From Azotimanducus sp963663145 (GTDB lineage: Bacteria; Pseudomonadota; Gammaproteobacteria; Pseudomonadales; Azotimanducaceae): a DNA stretch of 64,000 nt. The notes under the pieces are model-generated. The model was not told where the DNA came from. It ran no database searches and saw only the letters and a program-made list of their open reading frames with translations. Within the stretch, counting starts at the first letter, position 1. Each line of letters opens with the position of its first letter. The stretch lies in assembly GCA_963663145.1 (NCBI GenBank), contig OY760134.1:62001-126000 (forward strand). Reading direction: 5' to 3'. This document shows, piece by piece, positions 9,174 to 17,998 of the stretch. The translations under genes and the position numbers were made by a program.

Positions 9174-9467
9174 GGCGATATCGCTGAGTTGATCATGGTG
9201 TGAACATATAATATATGGTTTTCATGACTAGATAATGGTCGGTTCATGAATGGGAACGCACTAAATGCAGTGGAGGCTGCCGGATTCGGGGCCGCGACAG
9301 CACCCTCGGTACTTGTTCGCGTCAGGTTGCGCTTTCCGGATTTATCCCCGTAGGTCACATTTCATCATCCGCAGTGGACTGTGCTTTCCTGTCCACATCG
9401 CGACAAGATCGCGCGTCTTCGGGCCGAGTCTGGGTTCATCTTGCTAGGGTATCCAACAAAGGCCAGG
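9174..9467. promoter_or_regulatory. Non-coding stretch upstream of the AbiE pair, with palindrome 9205-9217
   Basis: No convincing gene. The perfect palindrome CATATA-a-TATATG at 9205-9217 sits in an AT-rich patch upstream of the minus-strand AbiEi gene and overlaps TATAAT-like sequence, so it probably marks promoter and operator of the AbiE pair. The remainder (about 9220-9467) shows nothing I recognise. Confidence 0.4.
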
Positions 9468-9809
9468 TCAAGATTCCCAATCACCCCCTTCGAAATCCTC
9501 ATCCCGATCAAATGGATACTCCCAAGGGTAGCCGGTGTTACCGTACCTATCGGTGCGCCTTACAATGAGTACTTCAGAAAAGCGGTCGTCGATTCGCTCG
9601 AACGCCTGCCGTTGCTGTTCGGCCAGCGCGGACCTCGCATCGCCGGGCCTCTTCCATTCGAGAGACTCTCGAATTTCCAGCATCCGAGCGCGCTCCATCA
9701 ACACCTTGGGGTGGTGAAACAGCCAGCGGACAAAATCGAAAATTGCAGCCCTCGTGCACTTGCCGTTGCATTCTTGCGCAATCAATCGTCCCAATTTAGA
9801 ATTAGACAA
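9468..9809 (-). CDS. Hypothetical protein, divergent from the Phd/PIN pair
   Basis: A 113-residue frame with natural-looking composition: a helical N-terminal half ('RAAIFDFVRWLFHHPKVLME') and an acidic, aromatic C-terminus ('GYPWEYPFDRDEDFEGGDWE'). The only available start is TTG at 9809, which lies inside a 21-bp palindrome, so the start is doubtful. I do not recognise the family. It is transcribed away from the Phd/PIN module and could share the palindrome as an operator, or it may not be a gene at all. Confidence 0.35.
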   Translation of the reverse strand: MSNSKLGRLIAQECNGKCTRAAIFDFVRWLFHHPKVLMERARMLEIRESLEWKRPGDARSALAEQQRQAFERIDDRFSEVLIVRRTDRYGNTGYPWEYPFDRDEDFEGGDWES

Positions 9810-9820
9810 ATTGTCTAATT
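9800..9820. promoter_or_regulatory. Palindromic operator upstream of Phd/PIN module
   Basis: A perfect inverted repeat with 10-bp arms, AATTAGACAA-a-TTGTCTAATT, ends 15 bases before the ATG of the Phd-like antitoxin. Phd/YefM antitoxins bind such palindromes to repress their own operon, so an autoregulatory operator is likely. Its left half also overlaps the possible start of the divergent small gene. Confidence 0.6.
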
Positions 9821-9835
9821 TGGACAGAAAAAGCT

Positions 9836-10081
9836 ATGCGTTATGTTTCCGCTTCGGATGCCAAGCAGCGCTTTGGTGTTCTACTCGATGCCGCGCAGCG
9901 TGAGCCTGTGACTATCAAGCGCCAGAATAGGGAGGTCGCGGTGATCATATCGCCGCAGGATTACCAGCACCTTCGAGGCGCAAACATTGAGGAATTCCAA
10001 CGCCTCTGCCAGCGAATTGCCAAGAAGGCTGCGGAACGCGGAATGAATGAAGAGATACTGGCGCAGATTCTCAAGGATTGA
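9836..10081 (+). CDS. Phd/YefM-family antitoxin
   Basis: An 81-residue protein beginning 'MRYVSASDAKQRFGVLLDAA', the Phd/YefM N-terminal fold, with 'PVTIKRQNREVAVIISPQDY' completing the DNA-binding domain (about residues 1-50) and a charged helical C-terminus that would contact the toxin. It is followed three bases later by a PIN-domain gene and preceded by a 21-bp palindrome, the classic type II toxin-antitoxin arrangement. Probably binds the palindrome and neutralises the PIN ribonuclease. Confidence 0.88.
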   Translation: MRYVSASDAKQRFGVLLDAAQREPVTIKRQNREVAVIISPQDYQHLRGANIEEFQRLCQRIAKKAAERGMNEEILAQILKD

Positions 10082-10084
10082 CGG

Positions 10085-10495
10085 GTGCGTGCCGTATTTG
10101 ATACCAATGTGCTCGTCAGTCACTTGCTGATCGCAGACTCGGTATCGCGACAAGCGGTCGGTACGGCTATATCCAACGCGGAGATAGTGACCTCTGAAGC
10201 GACTTTGAACGAGCTAGCGGATGTGCTGGGTCGAGGCAAGCTGGACCGCTACGTCTCGCTCGCAGACCGTCAAGAGTTCATTCGCCGATTCATGCAGATT
10301 GCAACCAAGGTGTCAGTTATCACCGAAATAAACGATTGCCAGGACCCGGCCGACAATCACTTTCTTGCCTTGGCACTCGATGCCGAGGCGAAGTTCATCG
10401 TTACCGGAGACAAGGCGCTACTTCGGCTGGGCCCTTGGCGAGACATTCGAATCTTAACTCCCGGTGCATTTGTCACGACCGTACTTGAACAGTAA
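10085..10495 (+). CDS. PIN-domain toxin (putative toxin-antitoxin ribonuclease)
   Basis: A 136-residue PIN protein from GTG 10085: 'AVFDTNVLVSHLL' gives the first acidic residue, 'LNELADVLGR' the conserved Glu, and 'DCQDPADNHFLALALDAEAK' plus 'IVTGDKALL' the remaining metal-binding Asp residues. This is the PIN family usually encoded after a Phd/YefM-like antitoxin, and the two genes are separated by three bases. PIN toxins are metal-dependent ribonucleases; the RNA target cannot be told from sequence. All acidic positions look intact, so it is probably active. Confidence 0.87.
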   Translation: MRAVFDTNVLVSHLLIADSVSRQAVGTAISNAEIVTSEATLNELADVLGRGKLDRYVSLADRQEFIRRFMQIATKVSVITEINDCQDPADNHFLALALDAEAKFIVTGDKALLRLGPWRDIRILTPGAFVTTVLEQ

Positions 10496-10582
10496 GCGTG
10501 GCCCCAACTGACCGAAAAATCGAATATCCCGCATATCCCTGTAGTCCGCAACGAGCTCAAGCGTGCCTCAAGTTTCGAAGAC

Positions 10583-10676
<94 letters not shown>

Positions 10677-10908
10677 GTCGGGGGGATTATAGCTTTGTAG
10701 GAATTCGAGAACGCTCATTTGTGCGCATCGATTACTCGGACACTCCCGCTTTTCCCGTACCGCAGGATGGCCGAATCTGCGGTCAGCAACGGGGAGTCCC
10801 AATGCCGCGCTGACGCGATTCACCCGGCAGCCGCACACGGCCTGTCGGCTTGTATATTATATATATTTCTCATAGAATGATATTTTGATACAAGCGGAGG
10901 CAAAGCAA

Positions 10909-11457
10909 ATGCCGGAAATTTCTATCCAGAACGAGACATTTGAGCGCCTTCAGAGGCATGCGAGGCCTTTGTTGGATACGTCTGACTCAGTTGTAAACCG
11001 GGCTCTCGACGCACTTGAAGGCAGCAGTCGAGCTACTTCCGAAAGCGACTCGAACGTACGTCGTCGTCGAGTTGATGCCCGCAATTTGCCAGACTTGCGA
11101 CACACCAAGGTATTGACTGCCGCAATTGACGGAGAGGAAATCGCCAGACCCAACTGGAATAGATTGTTAGAGCATGTGATCTTCCGTGCCAAGGAGCAAT
11201 TGTCAGATCTTGATGAAATCCAGAGAATCTGCCAAGTAAACATGGTTCGAGGACGAAAGGAAGACGAGGGCTTTCGGTTCATTTCGGACTTGGGGGTGTC
11301 AATTCAAGGCCTCTCGGCGAACGGCGCATGTTCTGCCCTCATGGATTTAGTCTCAAGCCTTGGGCTCCAACTCGAATTGACTTTCAAGTGGAGATCAAAA
11401 AAGGAAGCGGCGTTTCCCGGAGAACTCGCACATTTGTCGCTTGGTCACCCAGCCTGA
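10909..11457 (+). CDS. Hypothetical protein with SeqA/ribbon-helix-like N-terminus
   Basis: A 182-residue protein from ATG 10909, chosen because GGAGG lies at 10896-10900. The N-terminus 'ISIQNETFERLQRHARPLLD ... VVNRALDAL' resembles the short oligomerising domain of SeqA-like or ribbon-helix-helix proteins. The remainder ('LPDLRHTKVLTAAIDGEEIA', 'VNMVRGRKEDEGFRFISDLG', 'VSIQGLSANGACSALMDL') resembles a compact domain seen in many proteins near restriction or defence genes, sometimes labelled SidA-like in databases; I cannot name a function. An AT-rich stretch at 10851-10885 may be its promoter. It is part of the accessory patch around the tRNA. Confidence 0.7.
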   Translation: MPEISIQNETFERLQRHARPLLDTSDSVVNRALDALEGSSRATSESDSNVRRRRVDARNLPDLRHTKVLTAAIDGEEIARPNWNRLLEHVIFRAKEQLSDLDEIQRICQVNMVRGRKEDEGFRFISDLGVSIQGLSANGACSALMDLVSSLGLQLELTFKWRSKKEAAFPGELAHLSLGHPA

Positions 11458-11559
11458 TGAAACCTCTGAATGAACGCTCCTGTTTGTCTCGTTGGCCGCT
11501 CACCTGTCGAGGGCAATCGAAAGTTTCAGCAGGACTATTCATCGGCTTGGCCTTTGCAC

Positions 11560-11585
11560 AAAAAGAAACGCCCCTTTCGGGGCGT
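11560..11585 (-). terminator. Orphan Rho-independent terminator, minus-strand orientation
   Basis: The hairpin ACGCCCC-TTTC-GGGGCGT (11568-11585) is followed on the minus strand by TTCTTTTT (11567-11560). Oriented this way it would stop minus-strand transcription, yet the genes on both sides are on the plus strand. It may block antisense transcription or be the relic of a lost minus-strand gene. Confidence 0.6.
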
Positions 11586-11709
11586 CGGGCCAGCGATGCG
11601 ATCACTGGCGGGGTATACGCATGATTGCCTTCAAATGGCCAGTTGTCAACCTCCCCTTATTGAGAAGTCAACCGGTACTCTGGGGCGATAATAGATTGCT
11701 GGCAAACGG

Positions 11710-12360
11710 ATGACACAAAGATCTCTGCAGCGAATATCCGGTGCTCAATCTAGGGTAATTGTGTACGTGGATGGATTCAATCTTTACTACGGATTGAAGT
11801 CGAAAGGTTGGAGAAGATACTACTGGCTCGATCTAGTGAGCCTGTCGTTCCGATTGCTTCGTTCAGGCCAGCAATTGGTGGCGGTGCGTTACTTCACGGC
11901 ACGTATAACTAGACCCAAGAATAGCAAAGCACAGCGCCAAGCGAAGTATTTGGAGGCGCTCGAGACGCTCCCCAAATTGACGATTGAGTATGGCCACTTT
12001 CTTAAGAAGGTACGAGAGTGCGGAAACTGTGGCGCACGGTGGACAGACTACGAGGAAAAAATGACTGATGTCAATTTAGCCACCCTATTGCTGGGAGACG
12101 CGCAGGACGATGCATTTGATGTTGCAATGGTCCTCTCGGCGGACAGTTATCTCTCAAGCCCTATTGAAGCTGTCCTAAGTCGCTATCCAGAAAAGCGCGT
12201 TGTTGTCGTGTTTCCACCAGACAGAAGGTCGGATAGGTTGCGGAAGGTGGCTAGTGCGGCCTTCACCGTGGGACGTAAAGTGCTGAAGGACAGTCAGTTC
12301 CCGCAGAGAATTTTCAAGACCGATGGGCGGGTAGTCGAGAGGCCGCGAAAATGGAAATGA
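11710..12360 (+). CDS. NYN-domain (PIN-like) protein
   Basis: A 216-residue protein with 'VIVYVDGFNLYYGLKSKGWR' (residues about 16-35), the NYN/LabA (DUF88) signature whose Asp and Asn bind metal, then a Cys pair in 'ECGNCGARW', 'EKMTDVNLATLLLGDAQDDAFD' (the second acidic motif) and 'DVAMVLSADSYLSS', where the family usually has S-G-D-S-D-F. NYN proteins are putative ribonucleases. It stands alone, separated from the preceding gene by 250 bases that include an orphan terminator. Codon use looks less G+C-rich than in the following core genes, in keeping with an accessory origin. Confidence 0.82.
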   Translation: MTQRSLQRISGAQSRVIVYVDGFNLYYGLKSKGWRRYYWLDLVSLSFRLLRSGQQLVAVRYFTARITRPKNSKAQRQAKYLEALETLPKLTIEYGHFLKKVRECGNCGARWTDYEEKMTDVNLATLLLGDAQDDAFDVAMVLSADSYLSSPIEAVLSRYPEKRVVVVFPPDRRSDRLRKVASAAFTVGRKVLKDSQFPQRIFKTDGRVVERPRKWK

Positions 12361-12452
12361 GCGCGCGGACTTTGATGCTTGGTAGTGAGAAGGCAAGCTA
12401 CGTCCTCACTCCCGCTTTGGCACGAAGCAAATTTGGCGGGATTGGCTAGGCT

Positions 12453-13337
12453 CTACCCCACAAAACGCATCGATAAATCCAACGGCTCCACACGTTTTGT
12501 CAGATCACCCACCGAGATCCTATGCACGCCCGTCTCGGCTAGTTCGGAGATATTTTCAAGCGTCACATCTCCTGATGCCTCCAATTCCGCCCGGTCGGCT
12601 ACACGCCTCACCGCCTCGCGCGTCTCCTGCAATGAGAAATTGTCGAGCATGATGAGCTTGGCGCCTACTGCGAGGGCCGTGTCAAGCTCCTGCAATGACT
12701 CGACTTCCACCTGTACCGCGTGAGCTTCAGCGCCCTCGGCGAGGTTTCGCAAGGCATTTTCAACACCACCTAGCGCGATCAAGTGATTCTCCTTCAGGAG
12801 ATAAGCGTCATAGAGCCCCATTCGGTGATTGGCGCAGCTACCGCAGGCTACGGCGTACTTCTGAGCGACGCGCAAACCCGGAAGCGTTTTGCGCGTATCG
12901 AACACTCGTGCCTGTGTATGTTTCACAGCCGTTGCGTAAGCACGAGCCTTGGTCGCGACGCCTGATAAGAGCTGCAAGAAATTGAGCAATGTCCGTTCAA
13001 CCGCGACAAGCTCTGAAGACGTGCCCCTGATTACCGCGATCACCTCCCCCGCACCGACCTCTTCACCATCCTCGCGCGCAAAGTCGCACTCGATAGGCTC
13101 GCTCACCAACCGGCAGACGGCAAGCGCCCATTCGCTGCCGCAAAAGACACCGGCTTCGCGAGTAATGACTTCCGCGGTCACCCTGTCATCGCCTTTGAGC
13201 AGGGACCCGCTCAGATCAAATTGCAGCAGGTCCTGCGGCCAATCCTCAGGATCAAAGCCCAAGTCTTCGGCGAGCGCAAGCTTGGCATCGCGTTCGGCGC
13301 CGCGCCGAGTGTTTTCTCTCAAAGATGCATTCGCCAT
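12453..13337 (-). CDS. nadC: Nicotinate-nucleotide pyrophosphorylase (quinolinate phosphoribosyltransferase)
   Basis: A 294-residue protein; the ATG at 13337 is chosen because upstream frame sequence is not protein-like. It converts quinolinate plus PRPP to nicotinate mononucleotide in de novo NAD synthesis. Diagnostic blocks are 'VERTLLNFLQLLSGVAT', 'DTRKTLPGLRVAQKYAVACG', 'HRMGLYDAYLLKENH' and the barrel end 'LIMLDNFS' and 'ENISELAETGVHRISVG'. It is divergent from ampD with about 100 bases between; nadC near ampD is a common gammaproteobacterial neighbourhood. Confidence 0.95.
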   Translation of the reverse strand: MANASLRENTRRGAERDAKLALAEDLGFDPEDWPQDLLQFDLSGSLLKGDDRVTAEVITREAGVFCGSEWALAVCRLVSEPIECDFAREDGEEVGAGEVIAVIRGTSSELVAVERTLLNFLQLLSGVATKARAYATAVKHTQARVFDTRKTLPGLRVAQKYAVACGSCANHRMGLYDAYLLKENHLIALGGVENALRNLAEGAEAHAVQVEVESLQELDTALAVGAKLIMLDNFSLQETREAVRRVADRAELEASGDVTLENISELAETGVHRISVGDLTKRVEPLDLSMRFVG

Positions 13338-13443
13338 GATCGAACGTGACTGTATCACCGAAGCGCACATCCGCCGGAATTCGCTTACCTCAGCCTGTCC
13401 GATAAAATACGCTACTGAATAGCAACTCGAACTTCTCCACTCC

Positions 13444-14010
13444 ATGTCCCTCTGCACGCTCGAAGACACCGCCTGGATTCGCGAAGCCAAGCGCATGGAC
13501 TCGCCCCATTTCTCGGAAAGACCAGCGGAATGGGAGGTCGAGTTGATTGTCATTCACTGCATCAGCCTCCCAAAAGGCAGTAAAGACATCGGACCCATTC
13601 ATGCCCTCTTCCTTGGCAATCTGGACACATCGTCACACGAATCCTTCTCCGATCTCGAAGGATTGCGGGTCTCCGCACACTTGATGATTGACCGTAGCGG
13701 CACCACCTACCAATACGTCCCCTTTGATAAGGTAGCTTGGCATGCTGGCGAGTCGTTTTGGCGCGGCAGAGACAATTGCAATCGGTTTTCTATCGGCATA
13801 GAACTTCAGGGAAGCGATGAAGAAACCTTTGAGGAGGCTCAATACGTGACGCTTGGTAGCACCCTACGGACATTGATATCGCATTACCCGCGCCTCGGCC
13901 TTCAGTCCGTGGTCGGCCACTGCCATATTGCGCCAGAGCGCAAGACCGACCCCGGCCCTCATTTCGATTGGACGCGCGTTGCGCGCGAACTGAACAGCGA
14001 AGGACACTGA
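13444..14010 (+). CDS. ampD: 1,6-anhydro-N-acetylmuramyl-L-alanine amidase
   Basis: A 188-residue cytosolic amidase_2 protein that removes the peptide from 1,6-anhydroMurNAc-peptides during cell-wall recycling. Zinc-binding and catalytic features are visible: 'ELIVIHCISLP' (first His), 'SAHLMIDRSGTTYQYVPFDK', 'AWHAGES', 'FSIGIELQG' and 'VVGHCHIAPERKTDPGPHFD' (second His and Asp). Length matches AmpD. The stop is two bases before the aceE start, so the two genes are probably cotranscribed. The partner permease AmpG is encoded at 41.7 kb in this window. Confidence 0.95.
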   Translation: MSLCTLEDTAWIREAKRMDSPHFSERPAEWEVELIVIHCISLPKGSKDIGPIHALFLGNLDTSSHESFSDLEGLRVSAHLMIDRSGTTYQYVPFDKVAWHAGESFWRGRDNCNRFSIGIELQGSDEETFEEAQYVTLGSTLRTLISHYPRLGLQSVVGHCHIAPERKTDPGPHFDWTRVARELNSEGH

Positions 14011-14012
14011 GC

Positions 14013-16691
14013 ATGAGCGTCGGCGATGCCGAAGATATAGACCCATTTGAGACCGAGGAGTGGCTTGCCGCGCTCGATGATGTCCTCGAACGCGAGGGTA
14101 CCGAACGCGCCAACTTCATCCTGCAGCGGCTGTCCGCACGCCTGACCAAGACCGGCGCGCAGCTTCCCTACGCGGTCACCACGCCCTATCGCAACACCAT
14201 TCCCGCGCATCGCCAAGCGCCCATGCCCGGAGACCTCTTCATGGACCGGCGGATTCGCTCGCTGATTCGTTGGAATGCCCTAGCGATGGTGGTGCGCGCC
14301 AATCGAAAGGACGACGGTATCGGCGGTCATATTTCTTCTTTCGCGTCTTCGGCCACCCTGTACGATGTTGGCTTCAATTACTTCTTTCGTGGTCCGCAAG
14401 ACGATTCGCCCGGAGACCTAATCTACTTTCAAGGTCACAGTTCGCCCGGCATTTACGCACGGTCTTATCTGGAAGGCCGTCTGACCGAGGAACAACTCGA
14501 CAACTTCCGCCGCGATGTTGACGGCCAAGGCCTTTCGTCCTACCCGCATCCCTACCTGATGCAGGACTACTGGCAGTTTCCCACCGTCTCCATGGGCTTG
14601 GGGCCAATGATGGCTGTCTACCAAGCGCATCTGATGAAGTATCTGGCCAATCGCGGTCTGGTCGCCGAGAGCGACCGAAAAGTCTGGGCGTTTCTCGGTG
14701 ATGGCGAATGCGACGAACCCGAAGTGCTCGGTTGCCTCTCGCTCGCGGGCAGGGAATCGCTCGACAACCTCATCTTTGTCGTCAACTGCAATTTGCAGCG
14801 GCTTGACGGTCCGGTGCGCGGGAACGGCAAGATTATTCAGGAACTCGAAGGCTACTTTCGCGGCGCGGGATGGAACGTCATTAAGGTGGTCTGGGGTCGT
14901 CATTGGGATCCGCTCTTTACCAACGACACCACCGAGGAAATGCAACACCGCATGGACGAGGCGGTGGACGGTGAATACCAGAACTACAAGGCGCGCGGCG
15001 GCGCCTATACGAGAGAGCACTTTTTCGGCACGTCCGAGAGCCTTAAAAAACTCGTCGAGCATCTCTCGGATGATGACATCATGCGCCTTAATCGAGGTGG
15101 GCACGACCCCTTCAAGGTATATGCGGCCTATCACGCGGCAGTCAATCACAAGGGGGCGCCGACCGTGATTCTGGCGAAAACGGTCAAGGGCTACGGCATG
15201 GGCGATGCCGGCGAGTCCGAGAACACTTCGCATCAAGTCAAGAAGCTCGGCTACGAAGGCCTCAAGCATTTTCGTGATCGATTTAACGTGCCGCTCACCG
15301 ATGAGCAGCTCAAGGACATTCCCTACTACCGGCCTCCAGTGGACTCCCCCGAGCTCGCCTATCTTCAGAAGCGCCGCGAAGCGCTTGGGGGTGGCATTCC
15401 GCGCCGTACGGAAGTCCAAGAGACCCTGCAGATCCCCTCGCTGGAGAATTTCAAGGCACTTCTCGAAGGATCGGGGACGCGCGAAATCTCCACCACCATG
15501 GCGTTTGTCAGGTTCTTGGGCACGCTTGTGAGGAATCGCGAGATCGGCAAGCGGGTTGTCCCCATCATCCCCGATGAGGCGCGTACCTTCGGTATGGAGG
15601 GCATGTTCCGGCAGCTCGGCATCTATTCGTCGCAGGGTCAGCTCTACGAACCGCAGGATGCGGGCGAGATCGCTGCCTATAGAGAATCAAAAGACGGTCA
15701 GGTGATGGAGGAGGGCATCAATGAGGCCGGCTCCTTCTCGGCATGGCTCGCCGCGGCGACCTCCTATTCAAGCCATCACTTCACGCTTATTCCCTTCTAC
15801 ATCTTCTATTCCATGTTCGGCTTTCAGCGGGTCGGAGATTTTGCGTGGGCCGCCGGTGACAGCCAAGCGCGCGGGTTTTTGTTGGGTGGAACCGCCGGGC
15901 GCACCACCTTGAACGGCGAGGGCCTGCAGCATCAGGACGGTCATAGTCACCTGTTCGCATCGGCGCTGCCAAACTGCGTCGCCTACGATCCGGCCTTCGG
16001 TTATGAATTGGCGGTCATTCTGCACACCGGCCTCAAACGCCTGTATGAGGCGGGAGAAAAACGCTTCTACTACATCACGGTGATGAATGAGAACTATGTC
16101 CATCCGGCCATGCCGGAGGGCACCGAAGAGGGCATCGTTCGAGGCATCTATCGGCTGAAGCGCTGCGGACTTGAGGAGCAGGAAACGCCTTCGCCGAAAC
16201 ATGTGCGCTTGCTTGGCAGCGGGACTATTCTGCGCGAGGTGATTGCGGCGGCCGACATGCTGCTTAAAGACCATGGCGTGACATCGGATGTGTACAGCGT
16301 CACGAGTTTTACCGAACTCGCGCGCGATGGTGCGGACACTGACCGGTGGAATCTTCTGCATCCGACCGAAGCGCCACGCAGTAGCTACTTGCAGCAAGTA
16401 TTGTCGGGGAATGATGCGCCGGTGATTGCTTCCACCGACTATGTGCGTTCGCACGCGGGGCAGATCGCGAGCTGGATCAATGCGCCCTATCATCCCTTGG
16501 GCACTGATGGGTTTGGACGCAGCGATACAAGGCAGAGGCTGCGCGAGTTCTTTGAGGTGGACCGAAGATTTGTCTACCTCGCCGCGCTTTCAAGCCTTCA
16601 AGGCCGTCAAGTGATGTCCACGAAGGAAGTGCAAACGGCGATCGCGTCCTTTAGTCTCGATGCGGATTCGACTCCGCCAAGAACTAGGTAG
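14013..16691 (+). CDS. aceE: Pyruvate dehydrogenase E1 component, homodimeric type
   Basis: An 892-residue protein closely matching the single-chain AceE type. It decarboxylates pyruvate with thiamine diphosphate and passes the acetyl group to E2. The ThDP motif is seen as 'FLGDGECDEPEVLG' through 'VVNCNLQRLDGPVRGNG'; 'SYPHPYLMQDYWQFPTVSMG' and 'GQLYEPQDAGEIAAYRESKD' are characteristic of the family. ATG 14013 is used; the open frame before it overlaps ampD. It is followed nine bases later by aceF. No lpd gene is in the window. A 63-bp piece (16131-16193) reappears at 19801. Confidence 0.97.
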   Translation: MSVGDAEDIDPFETEEWLAALDDVLEREGTERANFILQRLSARLTKTGAQLPYAVTTPYRNTIPAHRQAPMPGDLFMDRRIRSLIRWNALAMVVRANRKDDGIGGHISSFASSATLYDVGFNYFFRGPQDDSPGDLIYFQGHSSPGIYARSYLEGRLTEEQLDNFRRDVDGQGLSSYPHPYLMQDYWQFPTVSMGLGPMMAVYQAHLMKYLANRGLVAESDRKVWAFLGDGECDEPEVLGCLSLAGRESLDNLIFVVNCNLQRLDGPVRGNGKIIQELEGYFRGAGWNVIKVVWGRHWDPLFTNDTTEEMQHRMDEAVDGEYQNYKARGGAYTREHFFGTSESLKKLVEHLSDDDIMRLNRGGHDPFKVYAAYHAAVNHKGAPTVILAKTVKGYGMGDAGESENTSHQVKKLGYEGLKHFRDRFNVPLTDEQLKDIPYYRPPVDSPELAYLQKRREALGGGIPRRTEVQETLQIPSLENFKALLEGSGTREISTTMAFVRFLGTLVRNREIGKRVVPIIPDEARTFGMEGMFRQLGIYSSQGQLYEPQDAGEIAAYRESKDGQVMEEGINEAGSFSAWLAAATSYSSHHFTLIPFYIFYSMFGFQRVGDFAWAAGDSQARGFLLGGTAGRTTLNGEGLQHQDGHSHLFASALPNCVAYDPAFGYELAVILHTGLKRLYEAGEKRFYYITVMNENYVHPAMPEGTEEGIVRGIYRLKRCGLEEQETPSPKHVRLLGSGTILREVIAAADMLLKDHGVTSDVYSVTSFTELARDGADTDRWNLLHPTEAPRSSYLQQVLSGNDAPVIASTDYVRSHAGQIASWINAPYHPLGTDGFGRSDTRQRLREFFEVDRRFVYLAALSSLQGRQVMSTKEVQTAIASFSLDADSTPPRTR

Positions 16692-16700
16692 GTTGTGCGC

Positions 16701-17960
16701 ATGTCAGTTGCCGAAGTTCGTTTGCCGGACACCGGGGACTCGGAATCGGTCGAGGTGATCGAACTCTGCGCCGGCGTAGGCGATCGGCTGCAAGAAAATG
16801 AAGCCGTTGTGGTCGTCGAAACCGACAAGGCAACCCTTGAAGTGGGCGTGCCTTCGGATGGGGTGGTGTCCGAACTCAAAGTGCATGTGGGTGATCAAGT
16901 CGTGAGCGGTCAGGTGATTGCACTCTATGAGCCTGAAGCCGAAGCGCCGGAAGCAGTGGATCAGCAGGAGGGGGAGCGACCGGTGGAGAAGGCCGAAGCG
17001 CCGAGTGCGGCGAGCCAAACAAAACCAGCGCCTCGTGTTGTTCCGACCAGTCCCGTTGGCAGTGCGCCGCAGGCACGCGAGCATTCGGGTCCGGTCTATG
17101 CAGGCCCCGCGGTGCGCAAGCTTGCCCGTGAGCTTGGAGTCGATCTCGGCAAGGTGGTGCCCACGGGGGCTCGGGGTCGGACTCTCAAGGATGATGTCAC
17201 CGCCTATGTGCGTGCCCGCATGACGGGCGAAGTGACAGGATCAGGGCTGCCGGAGCTGCCAAAGGTCGATTTCGCCGCCTTCGGACCCACCAAGGAAATT
17301 GAACGCTCACGCATTCGGCGCTCAAGCGCCCGCAATCTGCACAGATCCTGGGTCAATATTCCTCATGTCACGCAATTTGACGACGCGGATGCGACCGCGC
17401 TCATGCGAGCCTTGAGCGAGGCTCGTGAAGAAGGGGCGCGTCGGCAAGTCAAACTCACCCCGCTTGCCCTCATTATGCGCGCTTGCATAGCGACCTTAAA
17501 GGCACACCCTCGGGTCAATGCCTCACTCAATGAGGCGATGACGCACTGGATCTACAAGGAATATTGGCATATTGGCTTCGCCGTGGATACGGATGACGGT
17601 CTCTTGGTGCCGGTTGTCAGGGATGCCGATCAAAAGGATGTGTGGGCGCTCGCCGAGGAGATTTCCGTACTCGCAGAGAAGGCAAGATCGGGCAAGCTCG
17701 CGCCAAGCGACATGCAGGGAGGCACTTTCACCATTTCAAGTCTCGGCCGCATAGGCGGAACCGGCTTCACCCCAGTAGTCAATGGCCCGCAAGCCGCCAT
17801 ACTCGGCGTTTCACGCTTAACCACCAAGCCACACTGGAACGGAGAATCCTTCGAACCGCGCGAATTCATGCCAATGGGACTCAGCTACGACCATAGAGTC
17901 ATAGATGGAGCAGAAGCCGGCCGCTTCATGACCCACCTCTGCGAAGAAATCGCGAACTGA
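16701..17960 (+). CDS. aceF: Dihydrolipoamide acetyltransferase (pyruvate dehydrogenase E2)
   Basis: A 419-residue protein with one N-terminal lipoyl domain (lysine in 'VVVETDKATLEVGVP', about residue 40), an Ala/Pro/Glu-rich linker, a peripheral subunit-binding domain ('AGPAVRKLARELGVDLGKVV', about 133-165) and the acetyltransferase core ending in 'YDHRVIDGAEAGRF' with the catalytic HxxxDG. Enterobacterial AceF carries three lipoyl domains; one is usual elsewhere. ATG 16701 is preferred over GTG 16695 because TAGGTAGG lies eight bases before it. The 3' end, from 17851, is duplicated at 19861. Confidence 0.95.
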   Translation: MSVAEVRLPDTGDSESVEVIELCAGVGDRLQENEAVVVVETDKATLEVGVPSDGVVSELKVHVGDQVVSGQVIALYEPEAEAPEAVDQQEGERPVEKAEAPSAASQTKPAPRVVPTSPVGSAPQAREHSGPVYAGPAVRKLARELGVDLGKVVPTGARGRTLKDDVTAYVRARMTGEVTGSGLPELPKVDFAAFGPTKEIERSRIRRSSARNLHRSWVNIPHVTQFDDADATALMRALSEAREEGARRQVKLTPLALIMRACIATLKAHPRVNASLNEAMTHWIYKEYWHIGFAVDTDDGLLVPVVRDADQKDVWALAEEISVLAEKARSGKLAPSDMQGGTFTISSLGRIGGTGFTPVVNGPQAAILGVSRLTTKPHWNGESFEPREFMPMGLSYDHRVIDGAEAGRFMTHLCEEIAN

Positions 17961-17986
17961 TCAGCGCGGCACCCAAACCGGCTCGG
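17851..17986 (+). repeat. Direct repeat copy A: aceF 3' end plus 26 bp of the PduO-type gene's 3' end
   Basis: This 136-bp stretch covers the last 110 bases of aceF and then 26 bases that read, on the minus strand, as the C-terminal 'EPVWVPR' and stop of the cobalamin adenosyltransferase. It recurs at 19861-19996 with six mismatches by my count, at an offset of exactly 2010 bases. Confidence 0.93.
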
Positions 17987-17998
17987 CCTCGTGCCCGC

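Noticed and set aside
14418..15419. 333-codon open frame antisense to aceE
   Set aside because: It lies wholly within a strongly conserved aceE and its translation shows no domain; long antisense frames are expected in G+C-rich coding DNA.
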